In this document: positions 16,056 to 26,500 of the stretch, one piece after another
How the letters are laid out: every line of letters begins with the position of its first letter
Position numbering within the stretch: position 1 is the stretch's first letter
Source: Bacillus manliponensis
GTDB taxonomy: Bacteria; Bacillota; Bacilli; Bacillales; Bacillaceae_G
NCBI RefSeq assembly: GCF_000712595.1
Contig: NZ_JOTN01000016.1
Coordinates: 1-64,000 of the forward strand
Reading direction: 5' to 3'
DNA length: 64,000 nucleotides
Notes under the pieces: generated by a model
Told to the model about the DNA's origin: nothing
Databases searched by the model: none
The model's input: the letters and a program-made list of their open reading frames with translations, nothing else
Translations under genes and position numbers: made by a program

Positions 16056-17753
16056 ATGGAAAAGGCACAGTTCAAGAAAAATACGTTTTCTTTATTAAGT
16101 GATGATATAAATGTAAACACTTTCACCCCAGAGGATCTTGCTGATGAAGGAGAGCTTATTGCTAAGACGACAGAACAATTTGTAAAACAAGAAGTTGTTC
16201 CAAAGCTAGATTGTATTGAGGACCATGATTATGATGTATCACGTCAGTTGTTTCAAAAGGCTGGTGAACTTGGTTTATTAAGTATTGAAGTTCCTGAAAA
16301 GTATGATGGACTAGACTTAGGGAAAACTGTATCTGGACTTGTTGCTGAAAAAATGGGCTATGGTGGCTCATTTAGTGTTTCCTTTAATATTCATGCTGGT
16401 GTCGGAACATTGCCTTACGTTTATTTCGGAACAGACGAACAAAAGAAAAAGTTTTTACCGAAATTAGGATCCGGGGAATGGATTGGTGCTTATGCATTAA
16501 CAGAGCCAGATGCAGGATCAGATGCGTTGAGCGCAAAGACAAGTGCTATTTTAAATTCTGAAGGAACGAAATGGATATTGAATGGTGAAAAACAATGGAT
16601 TACAAATGCTCATATGGCAGATGTATATGTAACATTCGCGAAGACAAATAAAGGAATGACCGCGTTCCTTGTCGAAAGAGCATTTGAAGGTGTCTCAATT
16701 GGAATTGAAGAGAAAAAGATGGGGATTAAAGGATCTTCGACCGCAACGCTTATTTTAGAAGATGTACAAGTACCAGTGGGAAATGTATTAGGTGAAGTTG
16801 GAAAAGGACATCATGTTGCGTTAAATATTTTAAACTTAGCTCGTTTAAAACTAGCATTTTCGAATATTGGAACGGCTAAACAAGCGATTGGCTTATCTGT
16901 TCAATACGGAAAAGAACGAAAGCAATTTCAAAAAGAACTTGTTGATTTCAAAATGATTCAAGAGAAAATTGCCAATATGATTATTTGTACATATGGCGCG
17001 GAAAGTGCTGCATACCGCACAGCAGGACTATTAGATGAAGCGATTGATGAGGGCGGTAACGTTACAGAACAATTATCAAGCTATGCAATGGAATGTGCAA
17101 TTAATAAGGTGAAGAGTTCAGAAGCGTTAGGATTTGTTGTTGATGAAGCGGTACAAATTCATGGTGGATATGGCTATATGCAAGAGTACGAAGTAGAACG
17201 CTTATATCGTGATGCAAGAATTAGCCGCATTTTTGAAGGAACAAATGAAATTAATCGTTTAACGATTGCAAAAATGTTACTCAAAAAGAGTCAGCAAAGT
17301 GAAGAGAAAGAGTTTGGTGTAGAAAAAAATAGGAACCACCGGTATATTCAACTATCAAAACAATTACTTCAGAAATCTTTGAAAACGCTCTCTCAAGCTA
17401 TTGAAGTGAAAGTTGATGAGGAACAAGAGTATTTACGCATATTATCTGACATGGCAAAAGATGTGTATGTAATGGAATCGGCATTTTTGCGTACAGAAAA
17501 GGCATTACAAAATGAAGGAGAAGAGAAAGCAAGAATAAAGCAGCTTATTACAGATGTCATTTGTGAAGAAGGATATCGTCAAATAGAAGAGTATGCAGTA
17601 TGTGTTATATCGGCAGCGATGCAAGATGAACAGAAAAAACAAATGTTATTAGACGAAATTCGTCATCTTTCAGTACCACTTTATTCGAATCTTTTTATGA
17701 AAAAGAGAGAAATTGCGAAAAGCAGTATAAAACGCGATCGTTATTTTGTGTGA
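16056..17753 (+). CDS. acyl-CoA dehydrogenase with C-terminal extension
   Basis: A 565-residue flavoprotein. Residues 30-405 form the acyl-CoA dehydrogenase core: YALTEPDAGSDA binds FAD/substrate, [21 protein letters not shown] is the C-terminal signature, and the expected catalytic base is Glu in IFEGTNEINR. About 160 further residues, helical and charged, form an extension like that of long FadE-type enzymes. Its position before mmsB and mmsA points to isobutyryl-CoA oxidation in valine breakdown, though straight-chain substrates are possible. Electrons would go to ETF. AAGGGGG lies about 7 bases before the ATG. The spacing to mmsB is 21 bases, so they are co-transcribed. Confidence 0.88.
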   Translation: MEKAQFKKNTFSLLSDDINVNTFTPEDLADEGELIAKTTEQFVKQEVVPKLDCIEDHDYDVSRQLFQKAGELGLLSIEVPEKYDGLDLGKTVSGLVAEKMGYGGSFSVSFNIHAGVGTLPYVYFGTDEQKKKFLPKLGSGEWIGAYALTEPDAGSDALSAKTSAILNSEGTKWILNGEKQWITNAHMADVYVTFAKTNKGMTAFLVERAFEGVSIGIEEKKMGIKGSSTATLILEDVQVPVGNVLGEVGKGHHVALNILNLARLKLAFSNIGTAKQAIGLSVQYGKERKQFQKELVDFKMIQEKIANMIICTYGAESAAYRTAGLLDEAIDEGGNVTEQLSSYAMECAINKVKSSEALGFVVDEAVQIHGGYGYMQEYEVERLYRDARISRIFEGTNEINRLTIAKMLLKKSQQSEEKEFGVEKNRNHRYIQLSKQLLQKSLKTLSQAIEVKVDEEQEYLRILSDMAKDVYVMESAFLRTEKALQNEGEEKARIKQLITDVICEEGYRQIEEYAVCVISAAMQDEQKKQMLLDEIRHLSVPLYSNLFMKKREIAKSSIKRDRYFV

Positions 17754-17774
17754 TCGAAAAGGGGGAAAAGAAGT

Positions 17775-18668
17775 ATGAAAAGAATTGGTTTCATAGGGCT
17801 AGGAAATATGGGACTACCAATGTCTAAAAATTTACTTGAGTCTAAGTTCACTGTATGTGGTGTTGATTTAAATAAAGAAGCAGAAGCTTCCTTTGAAGCA
17901 GCAGGTGGAATTATTGGTATTCCAATGCAAAAACTAGCAGAAAACTGTGAGCTCATTTTCACGAGTTTACCTTCAGCTGGTGCAGTAGAGGCAGTGTATT
18001 TAGGAGCTGGTGGATTACTTGAAAATGGTCATGCAAATACAGTATTAGTTGACACGAGTACAGTAACACCAGGCTTAAATATAAAAATTGCAGAAGCTGC
18101 AAAGAAAAAAGGCATTCCGTTTTTAGCGGCTCCTGTTAGCGGCGGAGTGATTGGCGCTGAAAATCGAACACTTACATTTATGGTGGGCGGTGAAAAGTCT
18201 GTATATGAAAAAGCGCTACCTGTTATGGAAGTGTTAGGAGCAAACATTTTTCATGTAAGTGATGATATTGATAGCGGTACAAAGGTAAAACTTATTAATA
18301 ATCTATTAATTGGTTTTTACACAGCTGGTGTGAGTGAGGCACTTACATTAGCGAGAGAAAGTAACTTAGACCTAGATAAATTATTTGATATGTTAAATGT
18401 AAGTTATGGACAAAGTCGCATTTATGAGCGTAATTATAAAAGTTTTATTGCAGCAGAAGATTACAACCCAGGGTTTACTGTCAATCTATTAAAGAAAGAT
18501 TTAGGATTTGCGATGGATTTAGCAAAGGAGAAATCACTCCATTTACCTATAAGTAACATGTTGTTAAACGTATATAGTGAAGCAGCAGAAGAAGGATATG
18601 GCGAAAATGATATGGCAGCGCTTTATAAAAAAGTAAGCACACAAAAAACAATTACGAACGAAAAATAA
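17775..18668 (+). CDS. mmsB: 3-hydroxyisobutyrate dehydrogenase
   Basis: A 297-residue beta-hydroxyacid dehydrogenase. The N-terminal Rossmann signature is [18 protein letters not shown] (residues 4-21), the substrate loop is [20 protein letters not shown] (about 121-140), and the catalytic lysine is in [11 protein letters not shown] (about 171). It oxidises 3-hydroxyisobutyrate to methylmalonate semialdehyde, feeding the next enzyme, MmsA, encoded 22 bases downstream. AAGGGGG precedes the ATG. 2-hydroxy-3-oxopropionate reductases share these motifs, but the context strongly favours valine catabolism. Confidence 0.9.
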   Translation: MKRIGFIGLGNMGLPMSKNLLESKFTVCGVDLNKEAEASFEAAGGIIGIPMQKLAENCELIFTSLPSAGAVEAVYLGAGGLLENGHANTVLVDTSTVTPGLNIKIAEAAKKKGIPFLAAPVSGGVIGAENRTLTFMVGGEKSVYEKALPVMEVLGANIFHVSDDIDSGTKVKLINNLLIGFYTAGVSEALTLARESNLDLDKLFDMLNVSYGQSRIYERNYKSFIAAEDYNPGFTVNLLKKDLGFAMDLAKEKSLHLPISNMLLNVYSEAAEEGYGENDMAALYKKVSTQKTITNEK

Positions 18669-18690
18669 TAGAAGCAAAGGGGAGAGTACA

Positions 18691-20151
18691 ATGATTATTA
18701 CAGAAGTAAAACGAGTGAAAAATCATATTGATGGAAAATGGGTTGAATCAACGGGAAAAGAAATTGAAACGGTCCCAAATCCAGCAAATGGACAAATAAT
18801 TGCTTACGTTCCACTATCTACAAAAGAAGACGTGAAGCAAGCAGTTGAAGCTGCAAAGCGTGCATATGAAACATGGTCAGAAGTGCCGGTTCCAAACCGA
18901 ACACGTATGTTATATAAATATTTACAATTGTTACAAGAAAATAAAGATGAATTAGCACAAATTATTACACTTGAAAATGGTAAAACATTGCGAGATGCAA
19001 GTGGTGAAGTGCAGCGTGGTATTGAGGCGGTTGAACTTGCTACATCTACGCCAAATTTAATGATGGGACAAGCATTACCAAGCATCGCAGCTGGTATTGA
19101 TGGTTCAATCTGGAGATACCCACTTGGGGTTGTTGCGGGAATTACACCATTTAACTTCCCGATGATGATTCCGTTATGGATGTTCCCACTTGCAATTGCA
19201 TGTGGAAATACATTCGTTTTAAAAACGTCTGAAAGAACACCTCTATTAGCAGAAAAGCTTGTTGAGTTATTTTATGAAGCAGGATTTCCAAAAGGTGTTC
19301 TAAACTTAGTACATGGCGGGAAAGAAGTAGTAAATAGTGTACTAGAAGATGCGGATATTAAAGCTATTTCTTTTGTCGGATCAGAGCCGGTTGCAAAATA
19401 TGTATATGAAAAAGGAACGGCGCATGGAAAACGTGTTCAAGCACTTGCTGGAGCAAAAAATCATGCAATCGTTATGCCGGATTGTCATTTAGAAAAAACA
19501 GTACAAGGTGTGATTGGATCTGCTTTTGGAAGTAGCGGAGAGCGCTGCATGGCATGCTCTGTTGTAGCCGTTGTAGATGAAATTGCCGATGAATTTATGG
19601 AAGTTCTTGTTGCTGAAACAAAGAAATTAAAAGTTGGTGATGGTCGCTATGAAGAAAACTTTGTTGGGCCATTAATTCGTGAATCTCATAAAGATCGTGT
19701 AATTGGTTATATTGATAGCGGTGTTACGGAAGGTGCAAGTTTATTAGTAGATGGTAGAAAAGTAGAAGAAGAAGTTGGAAACGGTTATTACGTAGGAGCA
19801 ACAATCTTTGATAATGTAACACCGGATATGAAAGTCTGGAAAGATGAAATTTTTGCTCCAGTATTAAGTGTTGTACGAGTGAAGAGTTTAGAAGAAGGTA
19901 TCGAGTTAACAAACAAATCAAAGTTTGCAAACGGTGCAGTTATCTACACTTCAAGCGGAAAGCATGCACAAACATTCCGTGATAAAATTGATGCAGGAAT
20001 GATTGGTGTAAACGTGAACGTTCCTGCTCCAATGGCATTCTTTGCATTTGCAGGAAATAAAGCTTCTTTCTATGGTGATCTTGGTACAAATGGAAAAGAT
20101 GGCGTGCAATTTTATACACGTAAAAAAGTCGTAACAGAGCGTTGGTTCTAA
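18691..20151 (+). CDS. mmsA: methylmalonate-semialdehyde dehydrogenase (acylating)
   Basis: A 486-residue CoA-acylating aldehyde dehydrogenase, the same length as B. subtilis IolA/Mms[18 protein letters not shown] (about residues 148-164) and the catalytic cysteine in GERCMACSV (about 284-292) are diagnostic of MMSDH. It converts methylmalonate semialdehyde, NAD and CoA to propionyl-CoA and CO2, the substrate of prpC at the head of the same cluster. AAGGGGAG lies 7 bases before the ATG. The gene is followed by a strong bidirectional terminator. Malonate semialdehyde is an alternative substrate for this family, but no inositol genes are present. Confidence 0.92.
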   Translation: MIITEVKRVKNHIDGKWVESTGKEIETVPNPANGQIIAYVPLSTKEDVKQAVEAAKRAYETWSEVPVPNRTRMLYKYLQLLQENKDELAQIITLENGKTLRDASGEVQRGIEAVELATSTPNLMMGQALPSIAAGIDGSIWRYPLGVVAGITPFNFPMMIPLWMFPLAIACGNTFVLKTSERTPLLAEKLVELFYEAGFPKGVLNLVHGGKEVVNSVLEDADIKAISFVGSEPVAKYVYEKGTAHGKRVQALAGAKNHAIVMPDCHLEKTVQGVIGSAFGSSGERCMACSVVAVVDEIADEFMEVLVAETKKLKVGDGRYEENFVGPLIRESHKDRVIGYIDSGVTEGASLLVDGRKVEEEVGNGYYVGATIFDNVTPDMKVWKDEIFAPVLSVVRVKSLEEGIELTNKSKFANGAVIYTSSGKHAQTFRDKIDAGMIGVNVNVPAPMAFFAFAGNKASFYGDLGTNGKDGVQFYTRKKVVTERWF

Positions 20152-20153
20152 TA

Positions 20154-20195
20154 TAAAAAATGCTAGTAGCTTCTATAGCTACTAGCATTTTTTAT
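20154..20195. terminator. bidirectional terminator between mmsA and the hydrolase gene
   Basis: A long palindrome: AAAAAATGCTAGTAGC pairs with GCTACTAGCATTTTTT around TTCTATA. It serves both convergent units. Confidence 0.9.
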
Positions 20196-20200
20196 ATGGG

Positions 20201-21253
20201 TTACGTGTTTTGTAGGTTGAAAAAGGCACTTACATTTTCCTCTGTTACATCACTAAGTTGCTTATATTTATATTGTGGGTTTTGATCTTTATCGATGACG
20301 ACAGATCGTATGCCTTCAAAGAAGTCTTCATGTTTTAAAAAGTTTTTTGCAAGTATAAGGTCAGTGGCAAAACATTCTTCTAACGATTTTCCCTTACCAT
20401 TAATAAATTGTTTTAAAGTAACTTTTAAGGAAAACGGAGATTTTGCTAATATAGTCTCTTTTGTTTTTTGAGCAAATGGGCTAGCATCCTTTTCTAAAGA
20501 ATGAATAATTTCTTCTATTGTAGAAAAGGAAAAGTGTTTGTCGATATCTTGTTGGAAGAGATGTAGCTCGCTTTCTTTTGAAGGTTGTTCAGTATGCTGA
20601 TCAAGTACTTTTTGTAAAGTAATTTGTACATTTGTATTATGCCAATCTACTTTGTTAAGTTCGTTAAAGAAATGATCAAGTCGTTCACTTGGCATGTAAC
20701 GTTCTGCAGCGTTTATATAAAGAGCGTCAGCAGCCCCAATCACAGAGGCAGTTAAAGCAACATAACGACCGGCATAACCAGGTGCTTTATTTAAGAAATA
20801 AGCAGCTCCAACGTCAGGGAAAAATCCAATATTCATTTCTGGCATTGCCCATTTCGTTCGCTCAGTTACAATGCGATGACTTGCTCCGTATGTAAGACCA
20901 ACTCCTCCGCCCATGACAAAACCATCTAAGCAAGCGACAATGGGCTTAGGAAATTTATAAATAAACATATCAAGCTCATATTCTTCTTCAAAAAACTGTT
21001 CAGCTTTTTTGCGATTCGCTTCGTTCTCGCGAGCGCTATATAATGTTTTAATATCACCACCAGCACAAAGTCCTTTCGTACCGGCTCCTTGTACAACAAC
21101 GATGCGAACGGTATTATCGTGCTCCCATTCTTTTAACTTTGTAGCAATTGGCTGTAACATATCATGTGATATGGAGTTCAGTGCCTTCGGACGGTTTAAC
21201 GTAATAGAAGCTACACCGTTTTCTTGAATGGAAAATAAAACATTTTCTGTCAT
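20201..21253 (-). CDS. 3-hydroxyisobutyryl-CoA hydrolase
   Basis: A 350-residue crotonase-superfamily protein of the HIBYL-CoA hydrolase branch (ECH_2), longer than hydratases. The oxyanion-hole motifs are CAGGDIKTLYS (about residue 66) and MGGGVGLTYGASHRI (about 115), followed by MPEMNIGFFPDVGAAYFL, which is characteristic of the hydrolase. It frees 3-hydroxyisobutyrate from CoA in valine catabolism, the step just before MmsB. It is convergent with the mmsB-mmsA unit, so the step is locally encoded but separately transcribed. The start is taken at 21253 (7 bases after GGGGG); TTG-ATG-ATG are tandem candidates from 21259. Confidence 0.88.
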   Translation of the reverse strand: MTENVLFSIQENGVASITLNRPKALNSISHDMLQPIATKLKEWEHDNTVRIVVVQGAGTKGLCAGGDIKTLYSARENEANRKKAEQFFEEEYELDMFIYKFPKPIVACLDGFVMGGGVGLTYGASHRIVTERTKWAMPEMNIGFFPDVGAAYFLNKAPGYAGRYVALTASVIGAADALYINAAERYMPSERLDHFFNELNKVDWHNTNVQITLQKVLDQHTEQPSKESELHLFQQDIDKHFSFSTIEEIIHSLEKDASPFAQKTKETILAKSPFSLKVTLKQFINGKGKSLEECFATDLILAKNFLKHEDFFEGIRSVVIDKDQNPQYKYKQLSDVTEENVSAFFNLQNT

Positions 21254-21682
21254 CATCAATCCCCCATTATATTTACAAGAATATGAATATCACTTTCTAC
21301 TTCGTGATAAAGGTGAGAAAGTCCTTCTTTACATATCACGTGTATTAGCGAAAATAAGCAAATAATATCACTTTTTGGTGAGTTGTTTTTGCAGGATTTT
21401 AGATAGGAAAAATGAATATTAAATATTTAACTGTGGGAATACAATTCGCTTTTTAAGGAGATACAGGATAGAAAATGCGCAAAGACTATACTTTATCCCG
21501 CATTAACGGTCTGTAAAAGCCCGATTGGTTCAACTAACACTCAGTGAAGTTTCACTTTATATGTGGTGGCATCTAGTTTGTTACTTTAGACGAGTGAAAT
21601 ATCTTTGGTAAATAAAGGTTTATTTCTTTAAAAGTGAGTAAAATACTGTATATAATAGAAAGTAAGGAAAGGGGAGAGCAGA
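21254..21682. other. divergent intergenic region with one repeat, no gene
   Basis: Holds the promoter side of the hydrolase gene, an interspersed repeat (21492-21561) and the promoter of the small membrane gene at 21683. TATCAC and GTGATA occurrences near 21290-21350 do not form a convincing operator. Confidence 0.5.
21492..21561 (-). repeat. interspersed hairpin repeat, minus orientation
   Basis: On the minus strand it runs ATAAAGTGAAACTTCACTGA, then GTGTTAGTTGAACCAATCGG, then CTTTTACAG, and ends CGTTAATGCGGGATAAA. Compared with 57130 it lacks the G-rich first stem-loop. Confidence 0.85.
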
Positions 21683-21943
21683 ATGTCAGGACCATTATTA
21701 TTATCGGTTATAATTTTGTCTTCTCTTATGATTTGGTTAACAATTTATTTTCAGCAAGAAGATACAAATCAAGAAAGTGTTCAAGATAAAGTGCGACTTG
21801 TATTTCCAGTTTTTATTCTTACAATAGCGGTTAGCTTTGCTTTAAACAAAAATGACTATGTTGCCATTTTTACGTCTTTATGTACAACGATACTGTTGGT
21901 AACGGTCTTATATTATGTCATGAAGGATTACTTACAAAAATGA
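21683..21943 (+). CDS. small three-helix membrane protein
   Basis: An 86-residue protein with hydrophobic segments at about 4-23, 42-58 and 62-79, a charged stretch EDTNQESVQDK between the first two, and a basic tail. AAGGGGAGAG precedes the ATG by 7 bases. No family is recognised. A short hairpin with a T-rich tail (GTGCAT/ATGCAT, ending about 21970) follows and may terminate it. Confidence 0.6.
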   Translation: MSGPLLLSVIILSSLMIWLTIYFQQEDTNQESVQDKVRLVFPVFILTIAVSFALNKNDYVAIFTSLCTTILLVTVLYYVMKDYLQK

Positions 21944-22102
21944 AAGTGCATCCTAATGCATTTTTATTTTTGTGAAATATAAGAAATTTCACATACCGTA
22001 TTTTAAGGAATATATACAAAAAACAACGATAAAGCAGTCTCTTGTCAATCGTTGATACGTTCTATACTATTAAGAGAGATGGTAGAAAAGGAGCTGTTTT
22101 TA

Positions 22103-22342
22103 ATGAAGTTTGAAATGTGTACTACGATTTTAACAAATAATGAAGAAGTTCGATTACATACAGAAAAAAATATATTTGAGCTTACATTAAGTGGTTACTA
22201 TTTATTTGTGATGGATGAAACCATTCCTTTATACAAAACAAAACAAGAGCAAGTAGGGAATGCTCTTGTGAAAAAAATAGAATGGACAGAAGGAAGGACA
22301 ATTTTGCAGTATCAACTTCTATCACTACATTCTGTAAACTAA
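22103..22342 (+). CDS. DUF2584-like 79-residue protein
   Basis: A small soluble beta-rich protein ending YQLLSLHSVN, with IFELTLSGYYLFVMDETIPLY in the middle; this pattern resembles the Bacillus DUF2584 family, whose role is unknown to me. The start at 22103 is 8 bases after AAGGAG; the frame is open to 22052 without a site. The last 52 bases of the gene and the spacer to sbcD are part of a perfect 65-bp tandem duplication, which leaves the protein intact. It is probably co-transcribed with sbcD. Confidence 0.6.
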   Translation: MKFEMCTTILTNNEEVRLHTEKNIFELTLSGYYLFVMDETIPLYKTKQEQVGNALVKKIEWTEGRTILQYQLLSLHSVN

Positions 22343-22420
22343 CAAATAGAGAGGAAGGAAGGACAATTTTGCAGTATCAACTTCTATCACTACATTCTGT
22401 AAACTAACAAATAGAGAGGA
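22291..22420 (+). repeat. perfect 65-bp tandem duplication
   Basis: Bases 22291-22355 are repeated exactly at 22356-22420, starting AGGAAGGACAATTTTGCAG; the first bases AGGAAG recur a third time at 22421. The unit covers the 3' end and stop of the DUF2584-like gene plus the spacer up to the GAGGAAGG ribosome site of sbcD. The short AGGAAG repeat at both edges suggests slippage or recombination as the origin. Confidence 0.97.
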
Positions 22421-22428
22421 AGGAAGAA

Positions 22429-23580
22429 ATGAAATTTTTCCATACAGCGGATTGGCATTTAGGAAAGCTTGTGCACGGTGTATATATGACAGAAGATCAG
22501 TGCTTCGTATTAGAACAATTTGTTCAAGCTGTAAAAGAAGAAAAGCCAGATGCCGTTATTATTGCAGGAGATTTATATGACCGAGCAATTCCACCAACAG
22601 AAGCGGTTGATTTATTAAATGAAGTATTAGAAAAAATTGTGATAGATTTAGAGACCCCAGTGCTCGCTGTGGCAGGAAATCATGATAGTCCAGATCGTAT
22701 TCACTTCGGAAGTGGTCTCATGAAAAAGCAAGGATTACATATCGCTGGGCAATATCAGTATCCATATAATCCGGTTATTTTACATGATGAGTATGGCGAG
22801 GTGCATTTTCATTTAGTACCGTATGCGGACCCAAGTATTGTTCGTCATGTTTTGCAAAATGAAGACGTTCGTAGTCATGACGATGCAATGCGTATACTCA
22901 TGAATGAAATTGGAGAGAAAATGGATACGAAAGTAAGACACGTTTTTGTCGGACATTTATTTGTGACCCCATCTGGTGAAGCAGAAAAAAATACAAGTGA
23001 TGCAGAGCGTCCATTATCAATTGGAGGAGCAGAATATGTAAATAGCCATTATTTCCAAAAGTTCCATTACACAGCACTTGGTCACTTGCATCAAGCGCAC
23101 TACGTACGAGATGAAACAATTCGTTATGCTGGTTCACCACTTACATACTCTATTTCAGAGGAACATCATAAAAAAGGATATTATATTGTGGAATTAGATG
23201 GAGAAGGAAAAATTGAGATAGAAAAGCGTCTTCTTACTCCACGCCGAACAATGCGTACAGTAGAAGCGAAAATAGATGATTTGCTTCAGCATGATGTTTG
23301 TGGAGATTATGTATTTGTGAAATTACTAGATGAAAATCCAGTGTTGCAGCCAATGGAAAAAATTCGTTCTGTTTATCCAAATGCGATGCATGTAGAGCGA
23401 GCAATGCTTCGACGAGAAGTAGTAGAAAACAATGAAGAAGTTGTATCACGCCATAAGATGGATGATATATCGCTAGTGAGAGCCTTTTATAAGGAAATGA
23501 AAGGAACGGAGTTGTCTAGTGAAAAGGAACGTTTCTTCTTAGAAGTATTACAAGAAGTACATAAGCGGGAAGGTGAATAA
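22429..23580 (+). CDS. sbcD: nuclease subunit SbcD
   Basis: A 383-residue Mre11-type calcineurin-like phosphoesterase. Its metal-binding motifs are in order: DWHLGK (residues 8-13), GDLYDR (46-51), GNHDSPDR (83-90) and GHLH (about 219). With SbcC it forms a nuclease that cuts hairpins and protein-blocked DNA ends. The start follows GAGGAAGG; the duplicated upstream unit carries a second copy of that site 65 bases earlier. The stop is 2 bases before the sbcC start, showing translational coupling. The usual addAB neighbours are not in the window. Confidence 0.95.
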   Translation: MKFFHTADWHLGKLVHGVYMTEDQCFVLEQFVQAVKEEKPDAVIIAGDLYDRAIPPTEAVDLLNEVLEKIVIDLETPVLAVAGNHDSPDRIHFGSGLMKKQGLHIAGQYQYPYNPVILHDEYGEVHFHLVPYADPSIVRHVLQNEDVRSHDDAMRILMNEIGEKMDTKVRHVFVGHLFVTPSGEAEKNTSDAERPLSIGGAEYVNSHYFQKFHYTALGHLHQAHYVRDETIRYAGSPLTYSISEEHHKKGYYIVELDGEGKIEIEKRLLTPRRTMRTVEAKIDDLLQHDVCGDYVFVKLLDENPVLQPMEKIRSVYPNAMHVERAMLRREVVENNEEVVSRHKMDDISLVRAFYKEMKGTELSSEKERFFLEVLQEVHKREGE

Positions 23581-23582
23581 GT

Positions 23583-26500
23583 ATGAGACCGATACAACTT
23601 ATAATGACAGCATTTGGTCCATATAAGCAATGTGAAACAATTAGATTCGATGAATTAGGGGAACACCGCATTTTTGCGATTTCTGGTAATACAGGTGCCG
23701 GAAAAACGACGATTTTTGATGCGATTTGTTATGCATTGTACGGCGAAGCAAGTGGAGAAGAACGAAATGATACAAACATGCTTCGCAGTCAATTTGCAGA
23801 AGATGACATGTATACGAGTGTAGAGTTGTTATTTCAGTTAAAAGAGAAAACGTATTGTATAAAACGTCAGCTTGGTCATAGAAAACAAGGAAATAAAACA
23901 GTGACAGGTCATGCTATAGAGTTTTATGAAGTCATTGATGATGAACATGTCCCTTGCGTGGATCGTTTCCATGTTACAGATGTAAATAAAAAAGTTGAAA
24001 CGTTAATAGGATTAACGAAACATCAATTTAGTCAAATTGTTATGCTTCCGCAAGGAGAATTTCGCAAACTGTTGACGTCAGAAACAGAAAATAAAGAAGA
24101 AATTTTACGCCGTATTTTTAAAACGGATCGCTATAAATTAATGCGTGAGCTACTTGATCAAAAGCGCAAAGAATGGAAAGAACTATTACAAGGAAAGTTG
24201 AAAGAGCGTGAGTTATATTTTCGCAACGCATTCCAGTTACCAATTCGTGATGGGGCACTGTTAGAAGGATTGAGTGCACAAGAATATGTAAATACACATC
24301 AAGTGGTAGAAGCGCTGCAGCAAGAACTTACATTTTACGAGCATGTACTAAGTCAATTAGAGGAAAAACAACGCGTGCAACTCACACAATTAAAAGAGTT
24401 AGAAACACGCTACCATGCCGCAAAAGCAATAAATGATAGGCTAGAAGAACTAGAAGTAAAAAAGAAGCGCTATGAAGAATTACAAAGCGAACGATCAGTA
24501 ATTGAAGAGAAAGAAGAACGATTTAAGAGAGCAGAGCAAGCAAGTAGACTATTACCATTTGAGCAGTGGTATGAAGAGGCAATGCAAAGTGTGAAAGAAG
24601 CCGAGCAAGTATTAGAAAATGTTCGTACAAAAAAAGAACAAACAGATGTAGCTTATAAAGAAGCAACAAAACAGTATGAGGAAGAAAAGCAAAAAGAAGC
24701 TGTGCGTGAAGAAAAGAAGCGAAATGTACAAGAGCTTGAGGAGTTACAACCAATCATTGCTTCGTTAGCAGATAAGAAATTGAAGTTACAGCAGTGCGAA
24801 GAACAAATCATAAACTTAAAACATAACATACAAAATCTAGTGGCCGAGCAAGAAAAAAACAATATGCAAAAGCAACAGCTTTCTATGAAACTTAAAGAAT
24901 TAGAAGCAGCTTTAGCACATTATGTAACAAAACTAGACCAGTTAAGTTGTATGCGCGATGATGCGAAAGTGTTAAAACAGGCGTATGATGTATGGCAAGA
25001 AGTACAACAGTATGAAAAAGAAAAGGTAGTTGCAGAAGAACGAAAAGATGCAGCGACAGTAGCTTACGACACGTTAGAGAAACAATGGTTAAATGAACAA
25101 GCAGGACAATTAGCGTTACATTTACACGATGGGGAATCTTGTCCTGTGTGTGGTAGTACATCTCACCCGAAAAAAGCGACGGAACAAGGTGTGTCTATTA
25201 ATGAAAAAGAATTAAATGAACTACGTGAACAAAAAATAAAAGCGGAAAAACTTCATATGCAAGTAGAGGAAAAGTGGAACTTCTACAAAGTGCAGTATGA
25301 ACAATGTAGGAAAGAAGTGGTAGAACGTGGTTATCATGCTGAAAACTTACAAGAAGCTTATGCATTACTCATTCAAACTGGTAAACAACTTGCAGCCGAA
25401 GTAAATGAATTAAAACAAAAGGAAGAAGAAAGAAAACAACTATTGCCGCAAGTTCAGCAGTTAGATGAAAAGCTGGAAACAATTCAAAAGCAAAAACATG
25501 AAGTAGAAAATTCATTGCATCGTATTGAAATGGAACATGTACAACTTCGCACATCATTTGAAAATGATCAACAAAAAATTCCAAATGAATTACAAACGAT
25601 GCAAGCGTGGAAAGAGAATTATGAAATAATAACTTCTCAGTTACAACACTTTGAATTAGCTTGGAAGCAAGCCCAAGAAAATTACCAACGCTTAATGAAT
25701 GAAAACATTCGTGTAGAGGCAGAGTACGAAGCGAGTATGAAGCAATTTGCTGTAGCAAGTGAAAAGAAAGAAGAAAACTATCACCGTTTTATTGCTGCAT
25801 TAGAACAAGCAGGATTTATAGATCAGCAATCGTATAAAGAAGCAAAATTATCAGAAATGGAACGAGAACAACTTCAAAATCATATTCAGTCTTACCATTC
25901 TTCTTTACAAGCATTAATAAAGCAAGTAGAAGAGTTAACAGAACAGCTACAAGGAAAAGTATGGGCGGACTTAACTTTATTAGCAGAACAAGTAAGTAAT
26001 CTTGAAATTGAACTCGATATTGTAAAAGAAAAAAGACAAGCTGCAAAAGGTACGATGGAATATGTTGTTAATTTGCATGAAAACATCCGCCGTATTGATG
26101 AACAAATTCACGAAGAAGAAAGTGCATTCCAAGAACTTGTTGATTTATACGAAGTAATGAAAGGTGACAATGAAAGTCGTATTTCATTTGAACGATACAT
26201 TTTAATTGAATATCTAGAACAAATTGTACAAGTAGCAAACGAAAGACTTCGTAAGCTATCCAATGGACAATTTTACTTAAAACGAAGTGAACGTGTTGAA
26301 AAACGAAATCGTCAAAGTGGACTTGGTCTTGATGTATATGATGCTTACACAGGACAAACACGTGATGTGAAAACATTATCAGGTGGAGAAAAGTTTAACG
26401 CATCACTTTGCTTAGCGCTCGGTATGGCTGATATTATTCAGTCATATGAAGGTGGAATTTCAATTGAAACGATGTTTATTGATGAAGGATTCGGTTCATT

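Noticed and set aside
22291-22420. CRISPR-like or microsatellite array
   Set aside because: It is a single 65-bp duplication without spacers; no CRISPR array or cas gene was seen in the window.
25369-25758. 129-codon open frame antisense to sbcC
   Set aside because: Lies fully inside a conserved coiled-coil coding region; Phe/Leu/His-rich shadow composition.
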